Notes: generated by a model not told the origin, from the sequence alone. A stretch of DNA of 6,631 nucleotides from an uncultured Clostridia bacterium (GCA_947088195.1 CAMUFS010000174.1:1-6631); one strand, 5' to 3'; numbered from the stretch's first letter, positions 1 through 6,474 are shown. Numbers and translations: made by a program.

Positions 1-41
1 TAATACTTGGCATGTTCTTCGGCGTTTTCTTTTATTATTAA
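1..41 (+). CDS. possible 3' tail of an upstream membrane protein (5' partial)
   Basis: Reading from base 3, the frame gives ILGMFFGVFFYY followed by a TAA stop at 39-41. The hydrophobic, aromatic tail resembles the end of a terminal membrane helix, so it may be the C-terminus of a rightward gene that begins before the window. Only twelve codons are visible and no family can be named. Frame 2 stays open slightly longer, to 62, but reads as a basic low-complexity peptide. The call is weak. Confidence 0.3.
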   Translation, partial: ILGMFFGVFFYY

Positions 42-145
42 ATTTGGGAAGGGGAAGGCAATAAAATATAACAACATAAACATGTCAAAATGTAAAAGTA
101 GTTATTATGTCAAATAACAACGTATCTGGCATACAGAAAAAAATA
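42..145. other. AT-rich intergenic stretch without a gene
   Basis: No credible coding frame is present. A short 6-bp hairpin (GTTATT/AATAAC, 101-118) has no T-tract after it, so I do not call it a terminator. The octamer ATGTCAAA occurs twice (82-89 and 107-114), which may be chance in AT-rich DNA. Confidence 0.5.
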
Positions 146-286
146 GCATAGCCAAGTCATTCCTATTCTCAAGGAACCTATTGAAAAACGTCGGCACTTA
201 GCGAGGTTTTAAACGAGCTTAGTGTCCGTTACGTTTTTCACTAAGCGGGAGCGCGGTGACGGAGAATAGGAATGTCTTGGCTATGC
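146..286. repeat. 141-bp nested palindromic intergenic repeat (left copy)
   Basis: The outer arms 146-170 and 262-286 are inverted repeats matching at 24 of 25 positions (only T157 is unpaired). Inside, 182-191 (TGAAAAACGT) is perfectly complementary to 231-240. That helix continues imperfectly through CGG/CCG, CAC/GTG and AGC/GCT to an apical loop around 203-216. The segment 241-261 is G-rich and carries another CACTAAGC unit starting at 239. The core 213-264 recurs inverted at 6573-6624. Its GC-rich core contrasts with the very AT-rich DNA around it. The element lies between a possible rightward gene tail and the end of the leftward operon, so it is at the 3' side of both. It has no coding capacity. 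It could be a MITE or REP-like dispersed element or a structured transcript end; no obvious target-site duplication was seen. Confidence 0.85.
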
Positions 287-415
287 GGGACTCTTTCGAA
301 AATGATTATATAAACATATTTTCATAAAATATAGTTTTCACTATATATTAAACATAATATTACTCATTCTATATGTAATTATAGAAAATATTGCTCCCTT
401 ACAAATAAGTGATTG
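287..415. other. AT-rich intergenic region 3' of the leftward operon
   Basis: No gene is seen. Several small AT-only hairpins are present: 316-332 (7 bp, 3-nt loop), 329-346 (6 bp, overlapping the first) and 367-386 (7 bp, 6-nt loop). None has a GC-rich stem followed by a clear T-run in the leftward direction, so no standard rho-independent terminator can be assigned to the operon ending at 416. Transcription may instead end at the palindromic element at 146-286. Confidence 0.5.
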
Positions 416-931
416 TTATTCTCTTGGGATGTTACCCAGCTTTTTTAATAGTGAAATAATCGGTACAATCAATATCCCACAAAAGAAATTACTAACACCA
501 TGTACAAAATCCCATGGAAGTCCTGCAATTATCCATGAGATCGTTCCCTTAAAGCTCAATCCGAATAACAATGCCTGTGCAGGTGCATATAAAGTTCCAA
601 ATAAAAAACCATGACATGCATTTATTATCATATATACGATAAGCCTTACCCTTTTAGGCAATTTTTGTGGCAATAACATTGTCACACCCCACAATACTGT
701 CCACAAATACAAATATGGAATCCACCAGGTAGAAAATCCTGAAAATATGCCATTTAATATAACATAAGTATAAATTGGATATAAGGCCTTTTTTCTATAG
801 ACCACTGTAAATGCGATCGTAAATACACCTAATAAATGCACGTTGGGAGCTATTTCCATAAGAGCTTTTGAAGCATACATAATAGCCCCCAACATACCCA
901 AAATTACAAGCTCTCTTGTCTGTAGCTTCAT
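416..931 (-). CDS. ECF transporter S component-like membrane protein, predicted corrinoid/B12-related substrate
   Basis: The 171-residue protein is almost entirely hydrophobic, with about six membrane segments (roughly 7-27, 30-45, 50-66, 70-86, 96-116 and 127-165). This is the usual size and topology of the substrate-binding S subunit of energy-coupling factor vitamin transporters. The first helix has small residues (LGMLGAIMYAS), as expected where S components pack against EcfT. No ATPase or EcfT gene is adjacent, so it would share a module encoded elsewhere (group II ECF arrangement). Its ATG overlaps the stop of the lipoprotein gene by one base (TAATG, 929-933), and no good ribosome binding site precedes it, so translation is probably coupled. 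The upstream cobalamin riboswitch and the DUF4430 partner suggest cobalamin, a cobinamide or a lower-ligand precursor as substrate. Family assignment is by topology and context; the substrate is inferred. Confidence 0.75.
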   Translation of the reverse strand: MKLQTRELVILGMLGAIMYASKALMEIAPNVHLLGVFTIAFTVVYRKKALYPIYTYVILNGIFSGFSTWWIPYLYLWTVLWGVTMLLPQKLPKRVRLIVYMIINACHGFLFGTLYAPAQALLFGLSFKGTISWIIAGLPWDFVHGVSNFFCGILIVPIISLLKKLGNIPRE

Positions 932-1389
932 TACTTTTCGAGCTTAAAGGTGTATGTTTCTCCCTCTTTAATTGGTGTTGAATCTACTCCAGTAGAGGCA
1001 TATTCTCCGTTGATATAAAAAGCCCAATAGGTCTGATCAACATTATAATCTGCGGTAATTCCATTTACTTGCTTGACATAAAGACCATATTCACTCTCAT
1101 CTCCAGAAATCAGTTCGTGTTCAAGTAAAGCGTCCCCAACGATTTCTTTGTCTGTGTGAATTTCAAAAGTAGTTTCATTCCCATCCTTATCAACCACGAC
1201 AAACTGAATTACCGTTTTGCCCTCACCGAGAACATTATTCTGACTCTGTGCTTCTGTTGTTGATTGCTGTTTGGCATCAGCAACTGGTGCTTTGTTTCCA
1301 CATCCTGCAACTGTCAATGCTATAGCCACAATAAGCATCATAGTGAGGAATAAATTTCTAAATTTGCTGTTTCGTAAATTCATTCTCAT
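931..1389 (-). CDS. DUF4430 (transcobalamin C-terminal-like) lipoprotein
   Basis: This 152-residue protein has a basic N-terminus, a hydrophobic segment at about 13-29 and a lipobox VAGC with the lipidated cysteine at residue 30, so it should be anchored outside the membrane. Residues 34-57 form a polar Q/S/T-rich linker. Residues about 58-152 match the DUF4430 pattern: a VVDKDG strand, VGDALLEHELI, GLYVKQVNGI, then YWAFYINGE (121-129) with GVD (134-136) and a closing EGETY. This domain is homologous to the C-terminal beta domain of transcobalamin and intrinsic factor. The start at 1389 is chosen because AAAAGGAG (1398-1405) lies 8 nt upstream; a second ATG at 1383 would be too far. The leader carries a cobalamin riboswitch, and the next gene, overlapping by one base, encodes an S component. 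The likely role is surface capture and hand-over of a corrinoid. Domain call is firm, ligand is inferred. Confidence 0.88.
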   Translation of the reverse strand: MRMNLRNSKFRNLFLTMMLIVAIALTVAGCGNKAPVADAKQQSTTEAQSQNNVLGEGKTVIQFVVVDKDGNETTFEIHTDKEIVGDALLEHELISGDESEYGLYVKQVNGITADYNVDQTYWAFYINGEYASTGVDSTPIKEGETYTFKLEK

Positions 1390-1396
1390 TTAATTT

Positions 1397-1450
1397 TCTC
1401 CTTTTATTTTTATTTCTCTTTAACTGGCACTCGCAGTTTTGAACAAGAGA
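1397..1450 (-). promoter_or_regulatory. putative translational expression platform of the B12 riboswitch
   Basis: In the leftward transcript, TCTCTT (1450-1445), just after the aptamer, can pair perfectly with AAGAGA (1420-1415). That helix encloses a 5-bp AACTG/CAGTT hairpin. The same TCTCTT can instead pair, with one G-U, with the ribosome binding site AAGGAGA (1403-1397). There is no terminator-like T-run before the start codon. This suggests control at translation initiation by masking the ribosome binding site. The alternative pairings are seen in the sequence; their use is inference. Confidence 0.45.
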
Positions 1451-1453
1451 GCT

Positions 1454-1614
1454 GTGATGCACGGATATTTCGACTCTACATAAATTCATCCACCTTCTCA
1501 GATTACTCCAATGGCTTGTCCCTAAATGTGGCTTTAGGTAAGAATGAATCATTACTTCAATGTATCACGGCGACGGGCTCGTATAGGATTTTCACCTATT
1601 TCCCCATACATCAC
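1454..1614 (-). ncRNA. cobalamin (B12) riboswitch
   Basis: Read on the minus strand, the leader shows the conserved cobalamin aptamer blocks in order: GGGGAAAT, then AGGTGAAAATCCT (centred on 1586-1596) closed by ATAGG/CCTAT, then GAGCCCGTCGCCGTGATA (1580-1563), AGCCATTGG (1516-1508), GAAGGTGG (1497-1490) and a B12 box AGTCGAAATATCCGTGC (1475-1459). The ends form an 11-bp closing helix between 1614-1604 and 1464-1454, with two G-U pairs and no mismatch. A peripheral 6-bp hairpin lies at 1521-1538. The closing helix runs almost straight into the GGGGAAAT block, so the aptamer is compact, and the B12 box is somewhat divergent. It lies in the 5' leader of the DUF4430 lipoprotein/S-component operon and should repress it when cobalamin is plentiful. 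Confidence 0.87.
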
Positions 1615-1630
1615 TTTTTTGCCACACACA

Positions 1631-1639
1631 ATCTTACCA
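1631..1639 (-). promoter_or_regulatory. putative extended -10 promoter of the riboswitch-controlled operon
   Basis: The minus strand reads TGGTAAGAT, an extended -10 (TG-n-TAAGAT) with the -10 hexamer at 1636-1631. Transcription would begin near 1624, about 10 nt before the first closing helix of the riboswitch. No good -35 hexamer lies at the expected distance, which is tolerated with an extended -10. Confidence 0.4.
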
Positions 1640-1696
1640 CAAACAGGTTAATAATACTATGGATATTTTCCTTAAATTTTATAATTACGGAAGAAC

Positions 1697-1725
1697 TTGC
1701 AATAACGTTTGTTTGATAGTATACT
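1697..1725 (+). promoter_or_regulatory. sigma-A-type promoter of the rightward operon
   Basis: TTGCAA (1697-1702) and TATACT (1720-1725) are separated by exactly 17 bp, matching the -35 and -10 consensus at 4 and 5 of 6 positions. Transcription should start near 1732, giving a leader of about 80 nt before the ATG at 1813. It lies back to back with, but does not overlap, the predicted leftward promoter. No operator palindrome was recognised. Confidence 0.65.
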
Positions 1726-1812
1726 TAAATATAATAAAAGGAAGTATATATAGAAAAGAGGCTATGTGCAAGGCATGTTTGAAAAATGTTTACGGTAATT
1801 GGAGGATTTTGA

Positions 1813-2823
1813 ATGACTCAGAAACGGTGGAAGATCACGGGAATACATGCGTTGAAAATTGCAGTAGGAAGCAGTGTGGCTATTTATGTGGCAGAGATGC
1901 TTCACCTGCAGTTTGCGGCATCGGCGGGAAGCATCGCCCTATTGACTTTGGTGTCTACAAAATGGGATACCATGCGTCTTTCCCTGTATCGTATTGTGAC
2001 ATTTTTTCTTACTATCGTTCTTGCATATATAACTTTTACAGTTTTCCGCATTGAGTGGGTAGAATATGGAGCTTTTATTTTTGCGCTTGTCATGCTTTGT
2101 GAGGCATTTGGCTGGAAGGCGGCAATATCGGTGAATGCCGTGATAGGAACACATTTTCTAACCACCAGAGATTTTAGCGGAAAATTTGTGATCAATGAGC
2201 TTGCTTTGGTACTAATAGGCATTTCCATCGCCTTGGTGCTCAATATGTTTCATGATAACGGCAGCCGAAGAAAAGAGATCGTAAAACATATGCGTCATAC
2301 AGAGCAGCAGCTTCAGAAGATTCTGGGTGAGGTGACAGAATATCTTTCTGATAAAAGACCAGAGATTAATGTGTGGAGTGATCTGAAAGCGCTGGAGACA
2401 GATTTGCAAAAATATATTAGTGATGCTTATGATTATCAGAACAATACCTTTCAGTCTCATCCGGGGTATTATATTGATTATTTTGAAATGCGGCTGAACC
2501 AGTGCCATATTCTTCATAATCTGCACAATGAGATGAGAAGAATCCGCAGTATGCCTAGACAGGCGGCTGTTATTGCTGATTATATTTTATATCTGGTGGA
2601 ATATGTGGTGGAGAGGAATGTTCCCCAGGCACAGATTGAGAAGCTGGAAGGTATCTTTGAGGTGATGAAGAAGGAGCCTATGCCTGTGAGCAGAGAAGAG
2701 TTTGAGAGCAGGGCGATGTTATATCATATTTTGATGGATCTGGAAGAATTTTTGATCTTTAAAAAGAGATTTGTTGAGGGGCTGAGTGATGAACAGAGAA
2801 GAAGATACTGGAATCAAAAATAG
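1813..2823 (+). CDS. aromatic acid exporter family (ArAE_1, FUSC-like) membrane protein
   Basis: The 336-residue protein has a membrane N-terminal half of about five or six helices (residues roughly 12-30, 33-48, 57-78, 83-100, 104-117 and 127-146). Residues 147-336 form a soluble, largely helical, charged C-terminal domain. This matches the ArAE_1 domain followed by the putative aromatic acid exporter C-terminal domain, and the length is typical for Firmicutes members. Diagnostic stretches are KIAVGSSVAIYVAE near the N-terminus and SISIALVL-type helix residues before the HDN turn at the domain boundary. Such proteins are thought to export small organic acids, but the substrate of this one is unknown. 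The start is set by GGAGG at 1801-1805, 7 nt before the ATG. It is the first gene after the promoter at 1697-1725 and is followed 11 nt later by the ABC ATPase gene. Confidence 0.82.
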   Translation: MTQKRWKITGIHALKIAVGSSVAIYVAEMLHLQFAASAGSIALLTLVSTKWDTMRLSLYRIVTFFLTIVLAYITFTVFRIEWVEYGAFIFALVMLCEAFGWKAAISVNAVIGTHFLTTRDFSGKFVINELALVLIGISIALVLNMFHDNGSRRKEIVKHMRHTEQQLQKILGEVTEYLSDKRPEINVWSDLKALETDLQKYISDAYDYQNNTFQSHPGYYIDYFEMRLNQCHILHNLHNEMRRIRSMPRQAAVIADYILYLVEYVVERNVPQAQIEKLEGIFEVMKKEPMPVSREEFESRAMLYHILMDLEEFLIFKKRFVEGLSDEQRRRYWNQK

Positions 2824-2826
2824 GAG
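2822..2826 (+). promoter_or_regulatory. ribosome binding site fixing the ATPase start
   Basis: AGGAG overlaps the TAG stop of the exporter gene and sits 8 nt before the ATG at 2835. It excludes the GTG at 2826 as start, since that codon begins on the last G of the site. Confidence 0.8.
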
Positions 2827-2834
2827 TGATAACA

Positions 2835-3539
2835 ATGGATGCATTTATTAAATTTAAAGATGTGACAAAATCGTATGGCAGTGGAAATACAAAGATATTT
2901 GCTGTGTCACATGTCTCCTTTGAGGTTCAGGAGGGAGAATTTTGTGTGCTTTTGGGTTCTTCCGGGGCGGGGAAGACCACACTTTTAAATTTGCTGGGAG
3001 GCATGGATACCGTTACGGAGGGAAGCATTTATTTTCATGGCAGAGACATTTCAAGCTTGAAAAATAGGCAATTAATTGAGTATCGGCGGCATGATGTAGG
3101 ATTTGTATTTCAGTTTTATAACCTGATTCCAAACTTAACAGCACAGGAGAATGTGGAGATAGCGGCGCAGCTTTGTAAGGACCCAATGCCAGCGGCAGAG
3201 GCACTTGCTATGGTGGGACTTAAGGAGCGCGCTGGCAATTTTCCAGCACAGCTTTCCGGTGGAGAGCAGCAAAGAGTGTCAATAGCGAGGGCTCTTGCCA
3301 AGAATCCTCAGCTTTTGTTATGTGATGAGCCGACGGGAGCGCTTGATTATGTAACGGGCAAGGCAGTGCTTAAGCTTCTTTATGAGCTGAGCCGCAAGAG
3401 GCACACAACGGTAATTATCATTACGCATAACCAGGCGATTGCACCGATGGCAGATAGGATTCTTAAGATGAAAAGCGGACGCATTATATCAAACGAAGAA
3501 AATCCATGTGTAATTCCTATTGATGAGATTGAGTGGTGA
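2835..3539 (+). CDS. ABC transporter ATP-binding protein, MacB/LolD type
   Basis: This 234-residue nucleotide-binding subunit should hydrolyse ATP at the inner face of the membrane to drive the FtsX-type permease encoded next to it. Visible motifs are the A-loop tyrosine (Y14), Walker A GSSGAGKTT (41-49), Q-loop glutamine (Q93), signature LSGGEQQR (140-147), Walker B LLLCDEP (160-166) with catalytic E165, the D-loop ALD (169-171) and the H-loop histidine (H198). All catalytic residues are intact. PTGALD in the Walker B/D-loop region is typical of the MacB/LolD/BceA group. I start at the ATG at 2835, because AGGAG (2822-2826) is 8 nt upstream; the in-frame GTG at 2826 lies within that ribosome binding site. 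The gene ends 7 nt before the permease gene. Confidence 0.93.
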   Translation: MDAFIKFKDVTKSYGSGNTKIFAVSHVSFEVQEGEFCVLLGSSGAGKTTLLNLLGGMDTVTEGSIYFHGRDISSLKNRQLIEYRRHDVGFVFQFYNLIPNLTAQENVEIAAQLCKDPMPAAEALAMVGLKERAGNFPAQLSGGEQQRVSIARALAKNPQLLLCDEPTGALDYVTGKAVLKLLYELSRKRHTTVIIITHNQAIAPMADRILKMKSGRIISNEENPCVIPIDEIEW

Positions 3540-3542
3540 GGG
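3535..3542 (+). promoter_or_regulatory. ribosome binding site fixing the permease start
   Basis: GGTGAGGG spans the TGA stop of the ATPase gene and lies 4 nt before the ATG at 3547. The earlier in-frame TTG (3520) and ATG (3523) lie inside the ATPase gene and lack a comparable site. Confidence 0.65.
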
Positions 3543-3546
3543 CAGT

Positions 3547-6000
3547 ATGGGACGATCGGTTATCAAAATGACATTGCGCAGCATTCGCTCTTTTTTTGGG
3601 CGATATATGGCATTGTTTTCTATTATATTAATAAGTGTTGCTTTTTTTTCTGGGCTTAAGGTGACAAAGGATGCGATGGTTCATGCAGGAGATCGCTATT
3701 TTAAGAATCAGAATTTTTTTGATTTTAGACTATTATCGACAATCGGTTTTTCAGATGAGGATGTGGATGAATTTGCCGCTATGCCAGAGATCTTAGGTGC
3801 GGAGGGCGTGATGGCGCTGGAGGCGGAGGCAGAGTATGAGGGGGAGGAGAATACGTATCAGTTCCTTTCCATTTCTGAGCTTATCAATCGCCCTGTGCTG
3901 ACGGCGGGACGTATGCCAAAGGAAAAGGAATGTCTGGCAGATGATAGCTCTTTTACAGAGAGTGATATTGGGAAAAAACTTCTATTGGCGGACGGCAATA
4001 CAGCAGAAGTGAAGGATCTATTTGAGGCGGAGGAGTACACTATTGTCGGCCTTGCCAAATCTCCGCTTTATATTAGTTCAAATTTAAGCTCTGGAAGTAC
4101 CGGAGGAGGTTCCCTGCGGGGCTTTGTATATTTGTCTGAAGAAGGCTTTGCCTCTGAGGCTTATACAGAGATTTATGTGACGTTAAAAGAAACCGCGTAC
4201 CTCTACAGTGATGCCTATCAAGAGCTGATTGATAAGACAGAGCCTGTGCTTGAGGAAGCGTTGGAGGAGGCGGCAGAGAAGCGCTTTGAGGAACTTTTGG
4301 AGGAGGAAGGACTTACAAGAGAGCTTGCTGAACAATTTGGCATAGAGCTTGAAGAGCCAGAAACGTACTTGCTTGGGCGGACAGAAAATGCAGGATATGT
4401 CAGCTTTGAAAATGATACTTCGATTGTGAGCGGGATCGCTAATGTATTTCCTGTTTTTTTTATATTGGTTGCAATGTTGGTGTGCATCACTACCATGACA
4501 CGCATGATTGAGGAGGAGAGAACGCAGATTGGGGTTTTGAAGGCTTTGGGCTTTTCCGGCAGAGCCATCACGGCAAAATATATGTTATATGCTGTCAGTG
4601 CTACAGTATTTGGCTGGGGTGTAGGCTTTTTTTTAGGTACATGGGGAATCCCGCAGATCTTGTGGGTCGCGTACCGCACTATCTATGATTTTACCACACT
4701 TCCCTATCTCTTTGATCCCATTTTGGCGACGATGACGCTGTTGGTAGCCTTAGCTGGAACGATGGGAAGCACATGGTATTCCTGCCACAAAGAGCTTTAT
4801 GAAGTTCCAGCAGCGCTGCTGCGCCCTCGGACACCAAAGGCAGGGAAAAGAATTTTGTTGGAGCGCATCACTGGCTTGTGGCGCAGGCTTCCTTTTTTGC
4901 AGAAGGTATCTCTTCGAAATATGTTTTTATATAAAAAGAGATTCGTTATGATGATTGTGGGAATCAGCGGCTGTACCGCACTGCTTGTGACAGGCTTCGG
5001 AGCGAAGGATTCTATTATTTCTGTGGGCAAGGAACAATATGTGCGGACACAGAAATATAATATGGAAGTCGCCTTTTCAACAGGAGAAGCAGAAGCAGCG
5101 CAGGATGAGCTAGCTGAGAGTGATTATGTGGAGCGCTATCTTGTCTATTCTGCAGAAAGTGCTGATGTGTCCTTACAGGGAACCACTCGCTCTGTAAAGC
5201 TTCTTGCTTTTTCGCAGGACAATCTGTCAGACTATTGGGATTTAAGAGGAATTGATGATACAGCATCCTATCTAGAAGAGGGGAATATTTTTATCAGCAG
5301 CCAAGCAGCAGAGATGCTTGGCGCAGTGGAGGGAAGCACGATTGAGCTGCGGCTTTCTGAGAAAGAAACCGGACAGGTTGTAGTATCAGGCATCTTTGAA
5401 AATTTTATAGATAATTATGTATTTCTCTCCAAACAAACCTATGAAAAATTATTTGGAGAGTGGGAGGCGACGGCAGCATGTGTCTACAGCAAGAAAGACG
5501 AAGCAGAGGCAGCATCCCAGCTTAGGGACATTTCCTCTATAAGCAGAGTCAGTCTTCTATCAGACTCGCTCCAGACCATTGAGGAGTCCTTGGCATGTCT
5601 AAACTATGTGGTAGCTCTTCTTATCGTATTTGCCGGAATATTGGCTTTTATTGTAATCTATAACCTGACCAATATCAATTTATCTGAAAGAACAAGAGAG
5701 ATCGCCACAGTCAAGGTTCTGGGCTTCTATCCCAAGGAGACAGACAGCTATATTCTGAGGGAAAATTTGATTATGTCCGCTCTTGCAGGTCTGGTGGGGA
5801 TTCCAGTTGGCATCGCATTACATCGGTTTGTGATGAATCAGGTTGCAGTAGATGGGCTGAGTTTTTTAATATATATTGAAAAATGGCATTATATTATAGC
5901 CTTTTTAATGACAATAGTATTTGCTCTGCTTATCAATCTGTATATGCACAGACAGATTGAAAAAATTCCAATGGCAGAATCATTGAAAACAGTTGAGTGA
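3547..6000 (+). CDS. ABC transporter permease with two FtsX-like modules
   Basis: The 817-residue protein has a membrane segment at 20-37, a large extracellular region (about 38-290), an FtsX membrane block of three helices (about 295-318, 341-370 and 390-412), a further segment at about 465-485, a second extracellular region (about 490-685) and a final three-helix FtsX block (about 688-800). The layout is an internal duplication. The sequences before helices 1 and 5 (RSIRSFFGRY and SLRNMFLYKKRF) are alike, and both FtsX blocks carry a cytoplasmic coupling stretch (ERTQIGVLKALGF and ERTREIATVKVLGF). These stretches would contact the ATPase encoded just upstream. Residues about 223-275 are very Glu-rich and probably helical or coiled coil. 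Such single-polypeptide FtsX permeases are common in Clostridia and serve in lipid or peptide export, resistance or envelope control; the substrate here is unknown. Confidence 0.9.
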   Translation: MGRSVIKMTLRSIRSFFGRYMALFSIILISVAFFSGLKVTKDAMVHAGDRYFKNQNFFDFRLLSTIGFSDEDVDEFAAMPEILGAEGVMALEAEAEYEGEENTYQFLSISELINRPVLTAGRMPKEKECLADDSSFTESDIGKKLLLADGNTAEVKDLFEAEEYTIVGLAKSPLYISSNLSSGSTGGGSLRGFVYLSEEGFASEAYTEIYVTLKETAYLYSDAYQELIDKTEPVLEEALEEAAEKRFEELLEEEGLTRELAEQFGIELEEPETYLLGRTENAGYVSFENDTSIVSGIANVFPVFFILVAMLVCITTMTRMIEEERTQIGVLKALGFSGRAITAKYMLYAVSATVFGWGVGFFLGTWGIPQILWVAYRTIYDFTTLPYLFDPILATMTLLVALAGTMGSTWYSCHKELYEVPAALLRPRTPKAGKRILLERITGLWRRLPFLQKVSLRNMFLYKKRFVMMIVGISGCTALLVTGFGAKDSIISVGKEQYVRTQKYNMEVAFSTGEAEAAQDELAESDYVERYLVYSAESADVSLQGTTRSVKLLAFSQDNLSDYWDLRGIDDTASYLEEGNIFISSQAAEMLGAVEGSTIELRLSEKETGQVVVSGIFENFIDNYVFLSKQTYEKLFGEWEATAACVYSKKDEAEAASQLRDISSISRVSLLSDSLQTIEESLACLNYVVALLIVFAGILAFIVIYNLTNINLSERTREIATVKVLGFYPKETDSYILRENLIMSALAGLVGIPVGIALHRFVMNQVAVDGLSFLIYIEKWHYIIAFLMTIVFALLINLYMHRQIEKIPMAESLKTVE

Positions 6001-6018
6001 TCGAAAGAGAGGAATCGT

Positions 6019-6474
6019 ATGGAGATAGAGCGCAAATTTTTGATTTCTAGTCTACCAGAGCAGCTAGAGAAATATCCGATGTGTTTGATGGAGCAAGCAT
6101 ATCTATGCAGGGAACCAGTGCTGCGTGTCAGGCGAGAGGAGTGCAAAGAGGAAAAGAAATTTATATTAACCTATAAATCAAAAGGACTTCTTGAGAGAGA
6201 GGAGTATAACCTGCCACTTGATGAAAACTCTTACCAACATCTAAGAGCAAAGGCAGACGGCAGATGGATTACAAAAAAACGATACCAAATACCAGAAAAA
6301 GATGGATTGTGTATAGAGCTGGATGTTTTTGAGGGGGAGCTTGCAGGGCTTGTGATGGCGGAGGTAGAATTTCCCGATAAAGAAGCGGCAGAGGCATATC
6401 ATGCACCAGAATGGTTTGGAAAAGAAGTGACATACGATCCAGCATATCATAACTCTAATTTGTCATTGTTATAG
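6019..6474 (+). CDS. CYTH domain protein (triphosphate-binding tunnel fold)
   Basis: This 151-residue protein is a single CYTH domain, the tunnel-shaped fold that binds triphosphates with divalent metal. It begins with the hallmark ExExK motif (E2, E4, K6: MEIERKF). Further conserved charged positions of the fold are visible: R36 and R38 (LRVR), K53 (LTYKSKG), E61-E62, K86-K87-R88, E100 and D102 (ELDVFEG), and E115 and E117 (AEVEF). The length is that of stand-alone bacterial members, which include inorganic triphosphatases and thiamine triphosphatases; adenylate cyclase activity is less likely. The exact substrate cannot be read from the sequence. AGAGAGGA at 6006-6013 precedes the ATG by 5 nt, and the gap from the permease stop is 18 nt, so it is the last gene of the operon. 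A functional tie to the transporter is not established. Confidence 0.9.
   Translation: MEIERKFLISSLPEQLEKYPMCLMEQAYLCREPVLRVRREECKEEKKFILTYKSKGLLEREEYNLPLDENSYQHLRAKADGRWITKKRYQIPEKDGLCIELDVFEGELAGLVMAEVEFPDKEAAEAYHAPEWFGKEVTYDPAYHNSNLSLL

Noticed and set aside
146..286. Insertion sequence, integron attC site or CRISPR
   Set aside because: There is no transposase, no clear target duplication, no attC core sites and no regular spaced direct repeats; a palindromic repeat is all that can be supported.
429..614. 61-codon + strand frame opposite the S component gene
   Set aside because: It is antisense to a well-supported membrane protein, with no ribosome binding site and no family resemblance.
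1526..1533. AGCCACAT (minus strand) as the conserved riboswitch GCCAC block
   Set aside because: It is the loop and flank of a 6-bp peripheral hairpin (1521-1538); AGCCATTGG at 1516-1508, spaced correctly from GAAGGTGG, fits the conserved block.
1358..1716. Short open frames on both strands between the divergent operons
   Set aside because: They fall on the riboswitch and promoters; the conserved RNA blocks explain the sequence better.
1659..2054. 131-codon open frame on the + strand over the exporter start
   Set aside because: It overlaps the exporter gene in another frame, has no ribosome binding site, contains the promoter -10 region and gives a Cys-rich non-protein-like sequence.
2826..2834. 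GTG at 2826 as start of the ABC ATPase
   Set aside because: The GTG begins on the last base of the AGGAG ribosome binding site; the ATG at 2835 has ideal spacing.
3520..3546. TTG or ATG starts at 3520/3523 for the permease
   Set aside because: These would add nine or eight residues inside the ATPase gene without a ribosome binding site; ATG 3547 has GGTGAGGG before it.
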